From the NCBI RefSeq assembly GCF_000331105.1, contig NC_020054.1, forward strand, positions 186,001-250,000: DNA of 64,000 nt. Direction: 5' to 3'. Each line of letters starts with the position of its first letter. The stretch's first letter is position 1. A program made the position numbers and the translations under genes. Shown here one piece after another: positions 52,231 through 61,631 of this stretch. The DNA comes from Fibrella aestuarina BUZ 2. GTDB taxonomy: Bacteria; Bacteroidota; Bacteroidia; Cytophagales; Spirosomataceae. The notes below the pieces were generated by a model that did not search any database, was not told where the DNA came from, and worked only from the letters and a program-made list of their open reading frames with translations.

Positions 52231-52316
52231 TTGTCATCCCGACGCAGGAGGGATCTTGATGCTCCCTAACTCACTTATAAGGAAACCTCAAGATCCCTCC
52301 TGCGTCGGGATGACAA
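52231..52316. repeat. Long-palindrome repeat family A, copy 3
   Basis: Perfect 29-bp arms (52231-52259 and 52288-52316; outer word TTGTCATCCCGACGC) flank a 28-nt centre. It lies between the converging ends of the rhodanese-thioredoxin and M3 peptidase genes. The T/C differences from copy 1 are again mirrored in both arms. Confidence 0.9.
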
Positions 52317-52371
52317 AGCGCGGCTAAGCAGGCTGTTTACCGGGCCGTTTAGTAGTAAGCTGTGCTACACC

Positions 52372-54501
52372 CTAGATCGCTTTCAGCAGGCCGCGCCGAC
52401 GGAGCAGAGGCTTGATGTCGGGTTCGGCGCCGCGGAATTTGCGGTAGAGCGTCATGGGGTCTTCGGTGCCACCGCGTTCGAGCACGTTTTTGCGGAACGA
52501 CTGCGCCGATTTGGGATCGAACAACCCCTTCTGCTTGAACACTTCGAACGCATCAGCATCGAGCACCGCCGACCAGATGTAGCTGTAGTAACCCGCCGAA
52601 TAGCCACCCGAGAAGATGTGCTGGAAATAGGTGCTCCGGTAACGCGGCGGAATCTGATCGATCAGGCCGATTTTGTCCATGGCCTGTTTCTCGAAGGCCA
52701 GCACGTCGGTGGGCGTTTGGCCGGGTTTCAGCGTATGGTACGACATATCGAGCAGGGACGCGGCGAGGTATTCGCTCGTTTCGAAACCTTGGTTGAACAG
52801 GCTGCTCTGCTTGATCTTATCCACCAGCGCATCAGGAATGACGGCGCCCGTCTGGTAATGCTTGGCAAACAGTTTCAGCATCTCCGGCTCCACGGCCCAG
52901 TTTTCCATAATCTGCGAGGGCAGCTCCACAAAGTCGCGCGGCACCGACGTACCTGACTGACTGCCGTAGTGCACATTCGACAGCAAGCCGTGCAGGGCGT
53001 GGCCGAATTCGTGAAAAAACGTGCTGACCTCGTTCTGCGTCAGCAGCGCAGGTACGTTGCCGGTGGGTTTCGAGAAGTTACAGACGATGGACACGACGGG
53101 CGTGATTTTCTTACCGTTCTCGACTTCCTGCCGCCGGTAGCTGGTCATCCAGGCCCCACCGCGCTTGCTCGACCGGGGAAAGAAATCCATGTAGATCAGG
53201 CCGATATGTCGCCCGTCGGCTTCTTTCACTTCGTAGACCGTCGCCTCTTCGTGGTAGACCGGAATGTCGGTGCGGCGCTCGAACTTCAGGCCATAGAGGC
53301 GCCCGGTCAGCATGAAGATGCCTTCCCGCACGCCTTCCAGCGGGAAGTAGGGGCGCAGTTCCTGCTCATCGAGGGCGTACTTTTCTTTGCGGAGCTTTTC
53401 GGCATAATAGCGCCAGTCCCAGCTGGCCAGTTTGGCACCGCCCGCCGCCGGGTCTTTATCCATGATCGCCTGCAACTCCTTGGCTTCCTGCTTGGCCACG
53501 GGCACCGTCGCCGTCCAGAGCTGATTCAGTAGCTCGGCAACTTTGGCCGGCGTTTGGGCCATGCTTTCTTCCAGCACATAGGCCGCGTGGTTATCGTAGC
53601 CCAGCAGTTGTGCCTTTTCGGCGCGCAGGGCGACCATGTTGGCCATGATGGCTTTGTTGTCGCGCTCGTCGTTATGGTTGCCCCGTTCCAGGTACGCCCG
53701 CAGGAGTTGTTCGCGCAGCTTCCGGTTGTCGGCGTATTGCAGGAACGGCATGATGCTCGGGTTCTGGAGCGTAAATACCCACTTGCCGTCCAGCTTCCGC
53801 CTTTTGGCTTCCTCGGCGGCGGTAGCCACCACCGAAGCAGGCAGGCCGCTCAAGTCGTCCTGCTTGTCGATGACGAGCGTGTAGGCGTTGTTTTCGGCGA
53901 GCAGATTCTGACCGAATTTCAGCGTCAGTACCGACAGTTCACCGTTGATTTTCCGCAGCCGTTCCTGCTTCTCAGCCGTCAGGGCAGCCCCGTTCCGAAC
54001 GAAATTCTTGTACATTTTTTCGAGCAACCGCTGCTGATCGCCCGACAGGTTGAGCTTGCTGCGTTGCTCATAAACGGCCTTTACCCGGCTGAACAAAACC
54101 GGATTCAGCATAATATCGTCGCTGTGTTTGGCCAGTTTGGGCGCGACCGTCTGGGCGATCTTCTGCAACTGATCGTTGGTGTTGGCGCCGTTGAGGTTGC
54201 CCAGCACCGTGTTCACCCGGCGGAGCAGATCGCCACTGGCTTCGAGCGCTTCGACCGTGTTGGCAAACGTGGGCGCCGCCTTCTGCTGGGTAATGGTGGC
54301 GATTTCGGCCGTTTGTTGCTTGATGCCTTCGTCAATGGCCGGCTCGAAATGCTCGGGCTTGATCTGATCGAAGGGGGGCACCCCAAAGGGCGTGGTGTAA
54401 GCGGAAAAGAATGGGTTTCCGGCCGGAGGGTCCAGGGCCGGTCGCCCCGATATGAGCGCAGTCATCACAACAGGTAACGCGAGGAGAAGAGTGACTTTCA
54501 T
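52372..54501 (-). CDS. M3-family metallopeptidase (oligopeptidase A/Dcp type)
   Basis: The start is ATG 54499-54501, which gives an export signal (MKVTLLLALPVVMTALISG). The 709-residue protein begins its conserved region with NPFFSAYTTPFGVPPFDQIKPEHFEPAI, the typical M3A N-terminus. The zinc motif HEFGH is His497-Glu498-x2-His501, with the third ligand Glu some 25 residues on. The mainly helical channel-shaped fold restricts it to oligopeptides, and dipeptidyl carboxypeptidase activity is likely. Periplasmic location follows from the signal. It may feed peptide salvage with the M14 enzyme. Confidence 0.92.
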   Translation of the reverse strand: MKVTLLLALPVVMTALISGRPALDPPAGNPFFSAYTTPFGVPPFDQIKPEHFEPAIDEGIKQQTAEIATITQQKAAPTFANTVEALEASGDLLRRVNTVLGNLNGANTNDQLQKIAQTVAPKLAKHSDDIMLNPVLFSRVKAVYEQRSKLNLSGDQQRLLEKMYKNFVRNGAALTAEKQERLRKINGELSVLTLKFGQNLLAENNAYTLVIDKQDDLSGLPASVVATAAEEAKRRKLDGKWVFTLQNPSIMPFLQYADNRKLREQLLRAYLERGNHNDERDNKAIMANMVALRAEKAQLLGYDNHAAYVLEESMAQTPAKVAELLNQLWTATVPVAKQEAKELQAIMDKDPAAGGAKLASWDWRYYAEKLRKEKYALDEQELRPYFPLEGVREGIFMLTGRLYGLKFERRTDIPVYHEEATVYEVKEADGRHIGLIYMDFFPRSSKRGGAWMTSYRRQEVENGKKITPVVSIVCNFSKPTGNVPALLTQNEVSTFFHEFGHALHGLLSNVHYGSQSGTSVPRDFVELPSQIMENWAVEPEMLKLFAKHYQTGAVIPDALVDKIKQSSLFNQGFETSEYLAASLLDMSYHTLKPGQTPTDVLAFEKQAMDKIGLIDQIPPRYRSTYFQHIFSGGYSAGYYSYIWSAVLDADAFEVFKQKGLFDPKSAQSFRKNVLERGGTEDPMTLYRKFRGAEPDIKPLLRRRGLLKAI

Positions 54502-54608
54502 TTGATGAAGAATCGGTTGTCTTTGGTTCGTTAAATTTACGACATACCGACCCGGTTTCCTGCTCAGGTACGTTATCAACTACCCGCTTTCTCATTCGCC
54601 AATCGACG

Positions 54609-57011
54609 TTATTCCGTCCGGAGGCTCTTTATTGGATTTACCAAGGCCGTTTTAACCACCTGTAGCCCAATGAGTATGGCCGTGATGAGCGCCAGCAGCA
54701 GCGCCACCCCCACGAAGGGCTGCCAGCCGATGGGGGTGTGGTAGGCGTAATCGGCCAGCCAGCCCGAGACGGCCCAGTAGGCGACCGGCCAGGCGAGCAG
54801 GTTCGCAAGCAGCAGCATCCAGACGTATTCGTTCAGGAACAATACGACGATACCGGGCACCGACGCGCCTAGTACCTTCCGAATACCGACCTCTTTGGTC
54901 CGGCGGGCAACGCTCAGCGACACCAGTCCCGCTACGCCCAGCAGCACAATCAGCAAGGCCAGTGCCGTGGCGACATACGCGGCTTTTTCCATCTGAAGCT
55001 CGGTTTTGTACAGCTTCGCCAGCGTCTGATCCATAAAGGCATAGTCGAAGGGCGCGTCGGGGAACTGTTCGCGCCAGGTTTGTTCCATCCGGTCGATGGT
55101 AGGCCGGGGGTTGCCCGTCGCCAGCCGGAACGAGAAGAACCGGTACAGGGGCCGACTTTGAAGGTGCACGATGGCTAGCGGATCGATTGCCTTGTGCAGG
55201 GTGCCAACGTGGAAATTCTGAACAACGCCGCGGATGGTGTAGCGGCGTGGATCACCCTGCATCCGGACCGCCTGCCCCAGCGCCGCCTCGGTCGTCGGGT
55301 AACCCAGCGTTTTGATGCTCGCTTCGTTGAGCACAACGCTGGTCGAATCGGAGCCGGCCCGGCCCTGATGGAAGTAGCGACCGCCTTTGAGGGTAATCTG
55401 GTAGGTTTGCGCGTACTGTTCGTCGGTGGTCATCAGCTTCACACTCACCGCCTGCGTGGAGTCGCGCCCTTCCGGGAAGAGGTTGGCGCTGTTGCCCACG
55501 TTGCCGTTCGGGATTTCGTACGACAGACTCGCCGCCTGAATACCCGGCAACCGGGCAAAGCGGTCGCGGGCGGCTTCCATCCGCGCCACCCCCTCGGGCG
55601 ACCAATTGCGGGGCAGCGACGACACCGTCAGGACGGCTTCTTTCTTGAAACCTAGATCGGTGTTGAAGAAGAACGTCACCTGCCGCGAGACCACCACGGC
55701 CCCCACAAAGACAAACACGGCGATAGCAAACTGAAGCGTCACCAGCCCCCGCCGAAACAGAACGCTCTCCGAGCGGCTTTTTCCCTTGAGCGAATCAACC
55801 GACGAATAGGCCGACAGATAGAGGGCGGGGTAGCTACCCGCCAGCGCGCCTACCAGCAACACCAGCACGGGCAGCAGCCAGCCGTACCGCCATGGCAAGG
55901 CGCTCAGGGCGGGCAGCGGTTTACCCACCACCTGGTCGAACACGGGGCGCAGTGCTACGTAGAGCCCCACGGCCAGCACCGCCGCCAACCCGGTCAGCAC
56001 CATCGCCTCGATCAGGAATTGGGCCGTCAGTTGCTGCCGCAGCCCGCCCAGCGCCTTCCGCACGCCAATTTCGCGCAGCCGTACCGCCGAACTGCCCGTG
56101 GCGAGGTTCACGAAGTTGACGACCGCCATCAGGAGAATGAAGACGGCCACCAGGGACAGCGTCACGATCATCTTGTGCACCAGTCCGTTGTTGCTTTGCA
56201 GGTAATAGTCGGTCAGGGGCGTGACGTAGGCCGTCAGGTTTTGAGCCAGTTCGGCGGGGGCGTTGGTGGCGATGAGTTGCGCCATCGGTTTGACCAGGTC
56301 CTGCGGCGTCACGCCCGGCTGAAGTTCGATGTAGTTGACAATGTAGGGGTTGGCCCAGACGGTCAGGTCGGCCCCGAAACTGGCCAAGCTCCCCGGCGAC
56401 AGAAACACCTCGTTGGCTTCGGCCAGCAGGTTCGATACCGAATTGGGCGGCAGTTCGTCGAGCACCCCCGTCACCAGCAGTTCCTGCTTGCCGCCCTGTG
56501 GCGTTTCGATGGTCACCAGTTGGTTCAACACATCGGCCCGGCCAAACAGTTTCTGGGCTTTAGTCGCCGTCAGCACGATGGCGTTGGGCGCGGCGAGGGC
56601 CGTGCGGGGGTTTCCCTGTAGTAGCCTGAAGCCGTACATGGTCAGCAGCGTGGAGTCGCCGATCTGCATGGACTCCCGGAAGTGATTAGCTCCTTTCGAG
56701 AGGGTGGCACTGACACCGTGGAAACGGTAGTAGTTCGCTACGAGCTGTGGGTACGTCGCCCGCAAGGCCGGACCGATCGGGGCCAGCGAGGTGATGTCCA
56801 TCCCCATGTTCTCCTGTTTCCAGCGACTCTGAATCAGGCATTGGCGGTCGGCGTTGCGCAGGGATTGGTTTACCTGGTATTCGCCCCAGACGTAGCTGCC
56901 AATCAGGCAAAAAAAGGTGAGGCCAACGGCCAGCCCGACGATGTTGAGGGCGGCGTAGACTTTGCGCCGGAGCAGGTTTCGCCAGGCGATCGTGATGTAG
57001 TTCTGAAGCAT
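54609..57011 (-). CDS. MacB/FtsX-type ABC transporter permease, 800 residues
   Basis: The start at ATG 57009-57011 (MLQNYITIAWRNLLRRKVYA) matches the paralogues; nine further upstream residues are unlikely. The first helix is NIVGLAVGLTFFCLIGSYV, the central cytoplasmic block FVNLATGSSAVRLREIGVRK, the second-half entry LVTLQFAIAVFVFVGAVVV, and the C-terminal block RRTKEVGIRKVLGASVPG ending NPIKSLRTE. It shares its upstream tandem TGTTAA element with the permease at 6750-9155, so these two probably respond to the same regulator although they lie 45 kb apart. Confidence 0.93.
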   Translation of the reverse strand: MLQNYITIAWRNLLRRKVYAALNIVGLAVGLTFFCLIGSYVWGEYQVNQSLRNADRQCLIQSRWKQENMGMDITSLAPIGPALRATYPQLVANYYRFHGVSATLSKGANHFRESMQIGDSTLLTMYGFRLLQGNPRTALAAPNAIVLTATKAQKLFGRADVLNQLVTIETPQGGKQELLVTGVLDELPPNSVSNLLAEANEVFLSPGSLASFGADLTVWANPYIVNYIELQPGVTPQDLVKPMAQLIATNAPAELAQNLTAYVTPLTDYYLQSNNGLVHKMIVTLSLVAVFILLMAVVNFVNLATGSSAVRLREIGVRKALGGLRQQLTAQFLIEAMVLTGLAAVLAVGLYVALRPVFDQVVGKPLPALSALPWRYGWLLPVLVLLVGALAGSYPALYLSAYSSVDSLKGKSRSESVLFRRGLVTLQFAIAVFVFVGAVVVSRQVTFFFNTDLGFKKEAVLTVSSLPRNWSPEGVARMEAARDRFARLPGIQAASLSYEIPNGNVGNSANLFPEGRDSTQAVSVKLMTTDEQYAQTYQITLKGGRYFHQGRAGSDSTSVVLNEASIKTLGYPTTEAALGQAVRMQGDPRRYTIRGVVQNFHVGTLHKAIDPLAIVHLQSRPLYRFFSFRLATGNPRPTIDRMEQTWREQFPDAPFDYAFMDQTLAKLYKTELQMEKAAYVATALALLIVLLGVAGLVSLSVARRTKEVGIRKVLGASVPGIVVLFLNEYVWMLLLANLLAWPVAYWAVSGWLADYAYHTPIGWQPFVGVALLLALITAILIGLQVVKTALVNPIKSLRTE

Positions 57012-57064
57012 AACGGGTCTGTGCTTACGTGAACGCAAGGTACAGACACGCCTCGCTGACAGGC

Positions 57065-57082
57065 TGTTAATCTATGTTAAGG
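57065..57082. promoter_or_regulatory. Tandem TGTTAA-N4-TGTTAA operator upstream of a permease gene (second copy)
   Basis: TGTTAATCTA-TGTTAAGG (57065-57082) is 54 bp upstream of the ATG. It matches 9211-9228 in both half-sites, in the following GG and in the spacing to the start codon; only the four spacer bases differ. Confidence 0.55.
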
Positions 57083-57104
57083 TGTGCGTGTGGCCTATTA
57101 GTGG

Positions 57105-57479
57105 CTACGGACATTTCTCAAACTCTTTGCGCTTATTATCGGGAAGAACAAGTGTCAGGTTTGTTGAACTGATCGAGGCCACGGGGAAACGCGCATCTTG
57201 AATTGGAAATAGTCCATTGGTAAAACCAGCATAACGAGTCACCAGCACATCGTTTTCAATCCAGTATTTGTAGGGTTGACTTTCTGCCTGCCGACAAGTT
57301 TTTACGGTATCGTTCACTATGTACAGATAGTCTTTGTCAAACGTCCAACGGCTGTATGGTCTTCCTGTCGATGACGGGGCATTCCAGGTGCCAATTAGCA
57401 GGTTGGGCTCGATAGACAAGCCCTGTTTGTCATGGCAAGCTGCTGTCAATAGCAGTAGGAATAATGCAACGTGCTTCAT
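57105..57479 (-). CDS. Small lipoprotein, possibly lipocalin-like
   Basis: The 124-residue protein has a lipoprotein signal with Cys15 (MKHVALFLLLLTAAC). The mature part, LIGTWNAPSSTGRPYSRWTF, KDYLYIVND, YKYWIENDVLV and STNLTLVLPD, alternates short beta strands as in the small lipocalin-like lipoproteins of Bacteroidota. Two further cysteines (CRQAE, EKCP) could form a disulfide. It lies directly upstream of the permease gene's promoter region. Function unknown. Confidence 0.75.
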   Translation of the reverse strand: MKHVALFLLLLTAACHDKQGLSIEPNLLIGTWNAPSSTGRPYSRWTFDKDYLYIVNDTVKTCRQAESQPYKYWIENDVLVTRYAGFTNGLFPIQDARFPVASISSTNLTLVLPDNKRKEFEKCP

Positions 57480-57591
57480 CTCGCTTCATACATTTCGCAG
57501 CTTGAAGACCACGTTCGATACTAAAGCGTTGGAATAGATTCGTTGCAGCCTGGTTCATTCAGCGCGAAGCCATTCTGTGTTATACGCTCCG

Positions 57592-57942
57592 TCACAAACC
57601 CGCACCATCCACACTTACCGTTTCGATATCGCTATGCTCGACGGTGAGGTTGACTGATCGCTCACCTTTGGGGCGGGTTCTGTGGATCCTATTTTTGGGA
57701 ATTGTGACGAGTTGGCCGGGCTGCAACTCGATCGTTTCCGTTTCCAGATCGATGAGCAAAACGCCTTCGATCATGATGAACGTCTCATCCGAATTGGGGT
57801 GGTAATGCCAGTGATAGGGTTCAGTCATCACGCTCACCTTCACGACATGGTCATTGACCGCCGCCAGCGACAGGTTGGTGTACGTCGTAACCGCCTGCGT
57901 TAGGTCGCCAAGGTCAAGTACGGTAAGCGAATTGGGCTCCAT
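57592..57942 (-). CDS. Cupin-domain protein
   Basis: A single 116-residue cupin without a signal peptide. Motif 1 is YHWHYHPNSDETFIMIEGVLL and motif 2 is LQPGQLVTIPKNRIHRTRP. The three His and one Glu of the metal site are present. Small stand-alone cupins bind sugars, organic acids or metals in the cytoplasm. No partner gene is apparent. Confidence 0.88.
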   Translation of the reverse strand: MEPNSLTVLDLGDLTQAVTTYTNLSLAAVNDHVVKVSVMTEPYHWHYHPNSDETFIMIEGVLLIDLETETIELQPGQLVTIPKNRIHRTRPKGERSVNLTVEHSDIETVSVDGAGL

Positions 57943-57991
57943 AATGGGCGTGTTTCTGGCTATTGGCCATCGGCGCAGGGTTGGTTACCGC

Positions 57992-58633
57992 TTATAAAGC
58001 CGATTCCTTCAGCGTTACCGATAAGTTATTGTATTGCAGAAGACCCTGCCACTTCCCCGTGATGGGGTAACGTTGCCCCGTGGTTTTGTTCTCCAGCAGG
58101 CAGTCGAACGAACACGTGAGTTGATAGGCATCAATCTGACGGCTAATGTCAATTCTTGATTTTGGCGCAACGGTGATCGTCGAGGCGGCCTCCCGCTCAG
58201 GGACATACGGTTTTTGTTGCTGACTAGGGCTGAGCGAATACGTTTCGATTGATTGAACGAGCGAGCTGTTGCCGTACCACTGTTGAGGAACCCGTACCTC
58301 GAACTTGCTGAGGTCAATATCTGTCGGCAACTGGGTTGCGGAGGCAATCGTAAACCTGGACGTTTTAATCAGTTCACTGAGGTCTTCTTTCACCTGTTGC
58401 GTGACAGTAGTACTGCCCGGATTCTGCACACTTGCCCCTTTCAATTGCAAGGTTACGGTATCGATACGATCACCCGCGCTGAAGAAATACCGAACGTCGC
58501 TGAGGGCATATTGAGCGGGTATAGCCACCACCACAGGATCGACCGGTTTCGAGCAGGCTCCCAGCAAACTAACGACAACGAAGCTCAGCGCCAACAACCG
58601 GGCGCCCTGGTTCTTACTAAGCCACTTATTCAT
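57992..58633 (-). CDS. Hypothetical lipoprotein, 213 residues
   Basis: A lipoprotein signal ends in LLGAC with Cys27. The mature part is a beta-rich domain (YFFSAGDRIDTVTLQLKGA, FTIASATQLPTDIDLSKFEV, TGQRYPITGKWQGLLQYNN), with Cys in LTCSFDCLL. I recognise no family. Composition and codon use are less GC-rich than in most neighbours. The gap upstream (58634-58821) is also AT-rich. Confidence 0.75.
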   Translation of the reverse strand: MNKWLSKNQGARLLALSFVVVSLLGACSKPVDPVVVAIPAQYALSDVRYFFSAGDRIDTVTLQLKGASVQNPGSTTVTQQVKEDLSELIKTSRFTIASATQLPTDIDLSKFEVRVPQQWYGNSSLVQSIETYSLSPSQQQKPYVPEREAASTITVAPKSRIDISRQIDAYQLTCSFDCLLENKTTGQRYPITGKWQGLLQYNNLSVTLKESAL

Positions 58634-58821
58634 ACGGATGCGTTAAGAGTAGAGCACTAATTGGTATCTATTTATCTCTTCTCAGAAGACAACCGTTGTT
58701 ACGTCATACTGAATTTCAATTCTTATTATATAGATTAACTGGTATAACATAGACCACCATTGGCTTGCAACGTCATCCTGTTCCGTCGTTGAGTTGTCTC
58801 GTTGGGCGGCCTGTTCCGTCC

Positions 58822-59145
58822 TTACTGCTTCTTCGGTCCAGGCCATATAGTACCTGGTTTGTTCTGGCTGGTTGAATCGGCCGGTAGCGGTTTTATCTGT
58901 CCCTCGAGGCTTCGCAATGCCGTCGTCACCGCTTCTTCTGAACGGCTAGTGGGCGTCAGGGTCGGCATGGTCACGGCGTTTCCTTTTTCGGTTCGCGTGG
59001 GCATCGCAACCGCCTGCCCCTGTCCGTTGAGCACGGGCATGTTATCGACATTCCCGGATGCGTCATCCTGCTTTTTGTCGGGGCGTTGCTGCGCCCAGGC
59101 GCCTGTTGCACACAGCAGACCTACCAGCACCATCAGTCGTTTCAT
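58822..59145 (-). CDS. Small exported hypothetical protein
   Basis: The start is ATG 59143-59145, opening a signal peptide (MKRLMVLVGLLCATGAWAQ); the upstream extension is not signal-like. The 88-residue mature part is polar and probably disordered. It contains a near-repeat, AVAMPTRTEKG and AVTMPTLTPTS, and ends in a Pro/Lys-rich tail. No family is known. It lies 86 nt downstream of the permease gene ending at 59232 and could be cotranscribed with it. Confidence 0.6.
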   Translation of the reverse strand: MKRLMVLVGLLCATGAWAQQRPDKKQDDASGNVDNMPVLNGQGQAVAMPTRTEKGNAVTMPTLTPTSRSEEAVTTALRSLEGQIKPLPADSTSQNKPGTIWPGPKKQ

Positions 59146-59231
59146 AACCAGTTTCTTGTGTCTGCCAGAAAGGACCCATTTTGCCGCCAAAAGGTTGCTT
59201 ACAGGGCTTTTTATAATGGGCAGCAACGGGC

Positions 59232-61598
59232 CTACTCGCTACGCAGGCTTTTGACCGGGTTCATCTGCGCGGCCCGGTAGGTTTGGCCGCTGATGGTCAG
59301 GCTGCCGATCAGCAGCAGAACACCCAGACAGACACCCAGCGTTTCGAGGCCGAGCGTGACGTGGTAGGCAAACATGATGAGGATGGAATAGCCCGCCAGG
59401 TAACCCAACGGCAGGGCAATCGCCGCCGCCAGCGCCAGCCACTGTACAAACCCCCGCGAGAGCAGCCAGACGATCTGCGCCACGCCCGCGCCCATCACCT
59501 TCCGGATGCCGATTTCCTTCAGGCGCGTCTGGGTGGTGTAGTTCACCATGCCAAACAGCCCCAGCCCCGCAATGGAAAACGCCAGCCCGAGCAACAGGCT
59601 CATGAAATCGGTGTCTTCATCATGCCGGTGCCGCTCCCGCAGGAAGTCGTCATACCACTGGCCCGCAAAGGGATCGTAGGGATTTACCCGTTTCCAGGTA
59701 CGTTGGGCCGCGGCCATCACGCTGGCTTCGGCACCGGCGGCCACCGCCACGCTCAGGTAGCGGAAATCGGCGGGCTGGGTACGTAGCAGCAGCGGCTTGA
59801 TTGTCCACGAAAACGTGGTGAATCGGAAATCGCGCAGCACGCCCACGATGCGCACGTCGGTGCTGTCGTTGAGCCAGAGCGTCTGCCCCACCGCCTCGCG
59901 CGGGTCACCCAGCCTGAACGCCCGCACGGCCTCTTCGTTGAGCAGCACCTGCCGCCCCAACGAATCGGCGCTCAGCGGGGGCAGGTTCTGGCCCGCCAGC
60001 AGTTGGAGGTTCATGGCGGGCACAAACTGGTTGTCAACCGACCAGGTGAACGTCTGCATGGAATCGGGGCCGTTGCGCTGCCTCTTTACCTGATTCTGGC
60101 TACCGTATGACCCAAACAGGCCCGACGTAAACGTTACGCGCTCAACGCCCGCCCGCCGGCCCAGTTCGCCCGCGAGCCGGTTGGCCGTGCCGGCGTTGAG
60201 CGGCAGGTTCAGGATGCGGTCGCGGCGGAACCCGTAGTCGGCGGTAGCCATGTAGTCCATCTGTCGTATCATCGTCAGCAGGGCGATCATCGCCACGAGC
60301 GAAATGGAGAACTGGGCCACGATCAGCGCTTTACGCAACGAAATACCCCGGATGACCCGCAGGCCCGTATGGCTCCGTAACACCTGCGCCGGTTGGAAAC
60401 CCGACAGCACCCGCGCCGGTACGAACCCGGCCAGCAGCCCCACCCCCACGCTGAAGAGCACAAATACGCCCCAGAGGGTAACGTCCCACGGCAAGGCACC
60501 CAGCATCCACTGCTGCACGAACGCCATCGGTCGCACCCATTCGAGCAGCAGGGTCGCCAGCCCGAGCGCCAGCAGCGACAAAATCACCGATTCGGCCATA
60601 AACTGCCCCAGCAATTGCCAACGTAGCGCCCCGGCCACTTTTCGGATACCCACCTCGCGGGCGCGGGCCAGCGAGCGGGCCAACGTAAGGTTGATGTAAT
60701 TGAACGCCGCCATGAGCAAGGTCAGCAGCCCCACGCCCAGTTCGACCAGCAGCCCGCCGATTTGAGGTTCGTAGGTCCCCAGCATCAGCTCGTTGTAGGA
60801 TGGCGATAGCCCGGTTAGCGGTTGTACCTGAAGGCTGTAGCCTTTTTCGTGCTGGAACGACAGGTTCCGCAGGACGCGGCCCGTCAGGGTGGGCAGGACA
60901 GCTTCGAGTTGGGCCGCCGTGGCACCCGGTTTCAGCAGCGCGTAGGTATACCCCGCCTGATAGGCGCGCCAGTCCTGAAAGACGCCGGGCTGTTGTGTCT
61001 GCGTCGATGGGGCCAGCGAAAACAGCAGGTCGAAGCGGAGGTGCGAAGGGGTCGGCATCTCGGCCAGAATACCCGTCACCACGGCCGGGGGCATGCCTTC
61101 CTGCGTCAGCACCTGCCCAATGGGGTTAGCCGTACCAAAAAACCGGGCGGCGGTCTGCTGCGTGATCACTACCGTGCCGGGCTGGGTGGCGGGTTGGCCC
61201 TGCGCCAGTGGGTAGCTGAAGAGGTGGAAAAAGGAAGGGTCAACGGCGTAGCTCAGCAGTTGCAGCCGCCGGGTATTGCCCGTTATCTCGCCGTAGGTAC
61301 GCATCAGCCGGGCCGTTTCGTCCACCAGGCCGTAGTCGCGTTTCAGTACGTCGGCCAGCGGCATGGGCGAGGTAGCGTACGGCCATACGTCGTTGTTCTT
61401 GTCGGTTACTTCCGTTTGTAACCGCACGATCCGCGCCCGGTTGGCGTGAAACGTGTCATACGTAAACGCGCCCCGGATATGCGCCATCGCCAGCAGACAC
61501 ACCATCAGCCCCGACGCCAGCCCGACGATATTGATAAAGGTAAACAGCTTGTGTTTCCACAGGTTTCGCCAGGCGATCGTGATGTAGTTGCGTAGCAT
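59232..61598 (-). CDS. MacB/FtsX-type ABC transporter permease, 788 residues
   Basis: It starts MLRNYITIAWRNLWKHKLFT. First helix NIVGLASGLMVCLLAMAHI, central block YINLTLARSLARAREVGIRK, second-half entry LIVAQFSISLVAMIALLTM, final block QTRLKEIGIRKVMGAGVAQ, and C-terminus NPVKSLRSE. The final block has LKEIG in place of the usual TKEIG. The expression signals are a sigma-54-like promoter 49 bp before the ATG and a phased TGTCC/GGACA array, the same arrangement as the two PadR-permease units, but here no PadR gene is present. No ATPase gene is nearby. Confidence 0.93.
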   Translation of the reverse strand: MLRNYITIAWRNLWKHKLFTFINIVGLASGLMVCLLAMAHIRGAFTYDTFHANRARIVRLQTEVTDKNNDVWPYATSPMPLADVLKRDYGLVDETARLMRTYGEITGNTRRLQLLSYAVDPSFFHLFSYPLAQGQPATQPGTVVITQQTAARFFGTANPIGQVLTQEGMPPAVVTGILAEMPTPSHLRFDLLFSLAPSTQTQQPGVFQDWRAYQAGYTYALLKPGATAAQLEAVLPTLTGRVLRNLSFQHEKGYSLQVQPLTGLSPSYNELMLGTYEPQIGGLLVELGVGLLTLLMAAFNYINLTLARSLARAREVGIRKVAGALRWQLLGQFMAESVILSLLALGLATLLLEWVRPMAFVQQWMLGALPWDVTLWGVFVLFSVGVGLLAGFVPARVLSGFQPAQVLRSHTGLRVIRGISLRKALIVAQFSISLVAMIALLTMIRQMDYMATADYGFRRDRILNLPLNAGTANRLAGELGRRAGVERVTFTSGLFGSYGSQNQVKRQRNGPDSMQTFTWSVDNQFVPAMNLQLLAGQNLPPLSADSLGRQVLLNEEAVRAFRLGDPREAVGQTLWLNDSTDVRIVGVLRDFRFTTFSWTIKPLLLRTQPADFRYLSVAVAAGAEASVMAAAQRTWKRVNPYDPFAGQWYDDFLRERHRHDEDTDFMSLLLGLAFSIAGLGLFGMVNYTTQTRLKEIGIRKVMGAGVAQIVWLLSRGFVQWLALAAAIALPLGYLAGYSILIMFAYHVTLGLETLGVCLGVLLLIGSLTISGQTYRAAQMNPVKSLRSE

Positions 61599-61631
61599 AG
61601 CCGGTTGCAGTCATGTCTTGCCAGCGCATCG

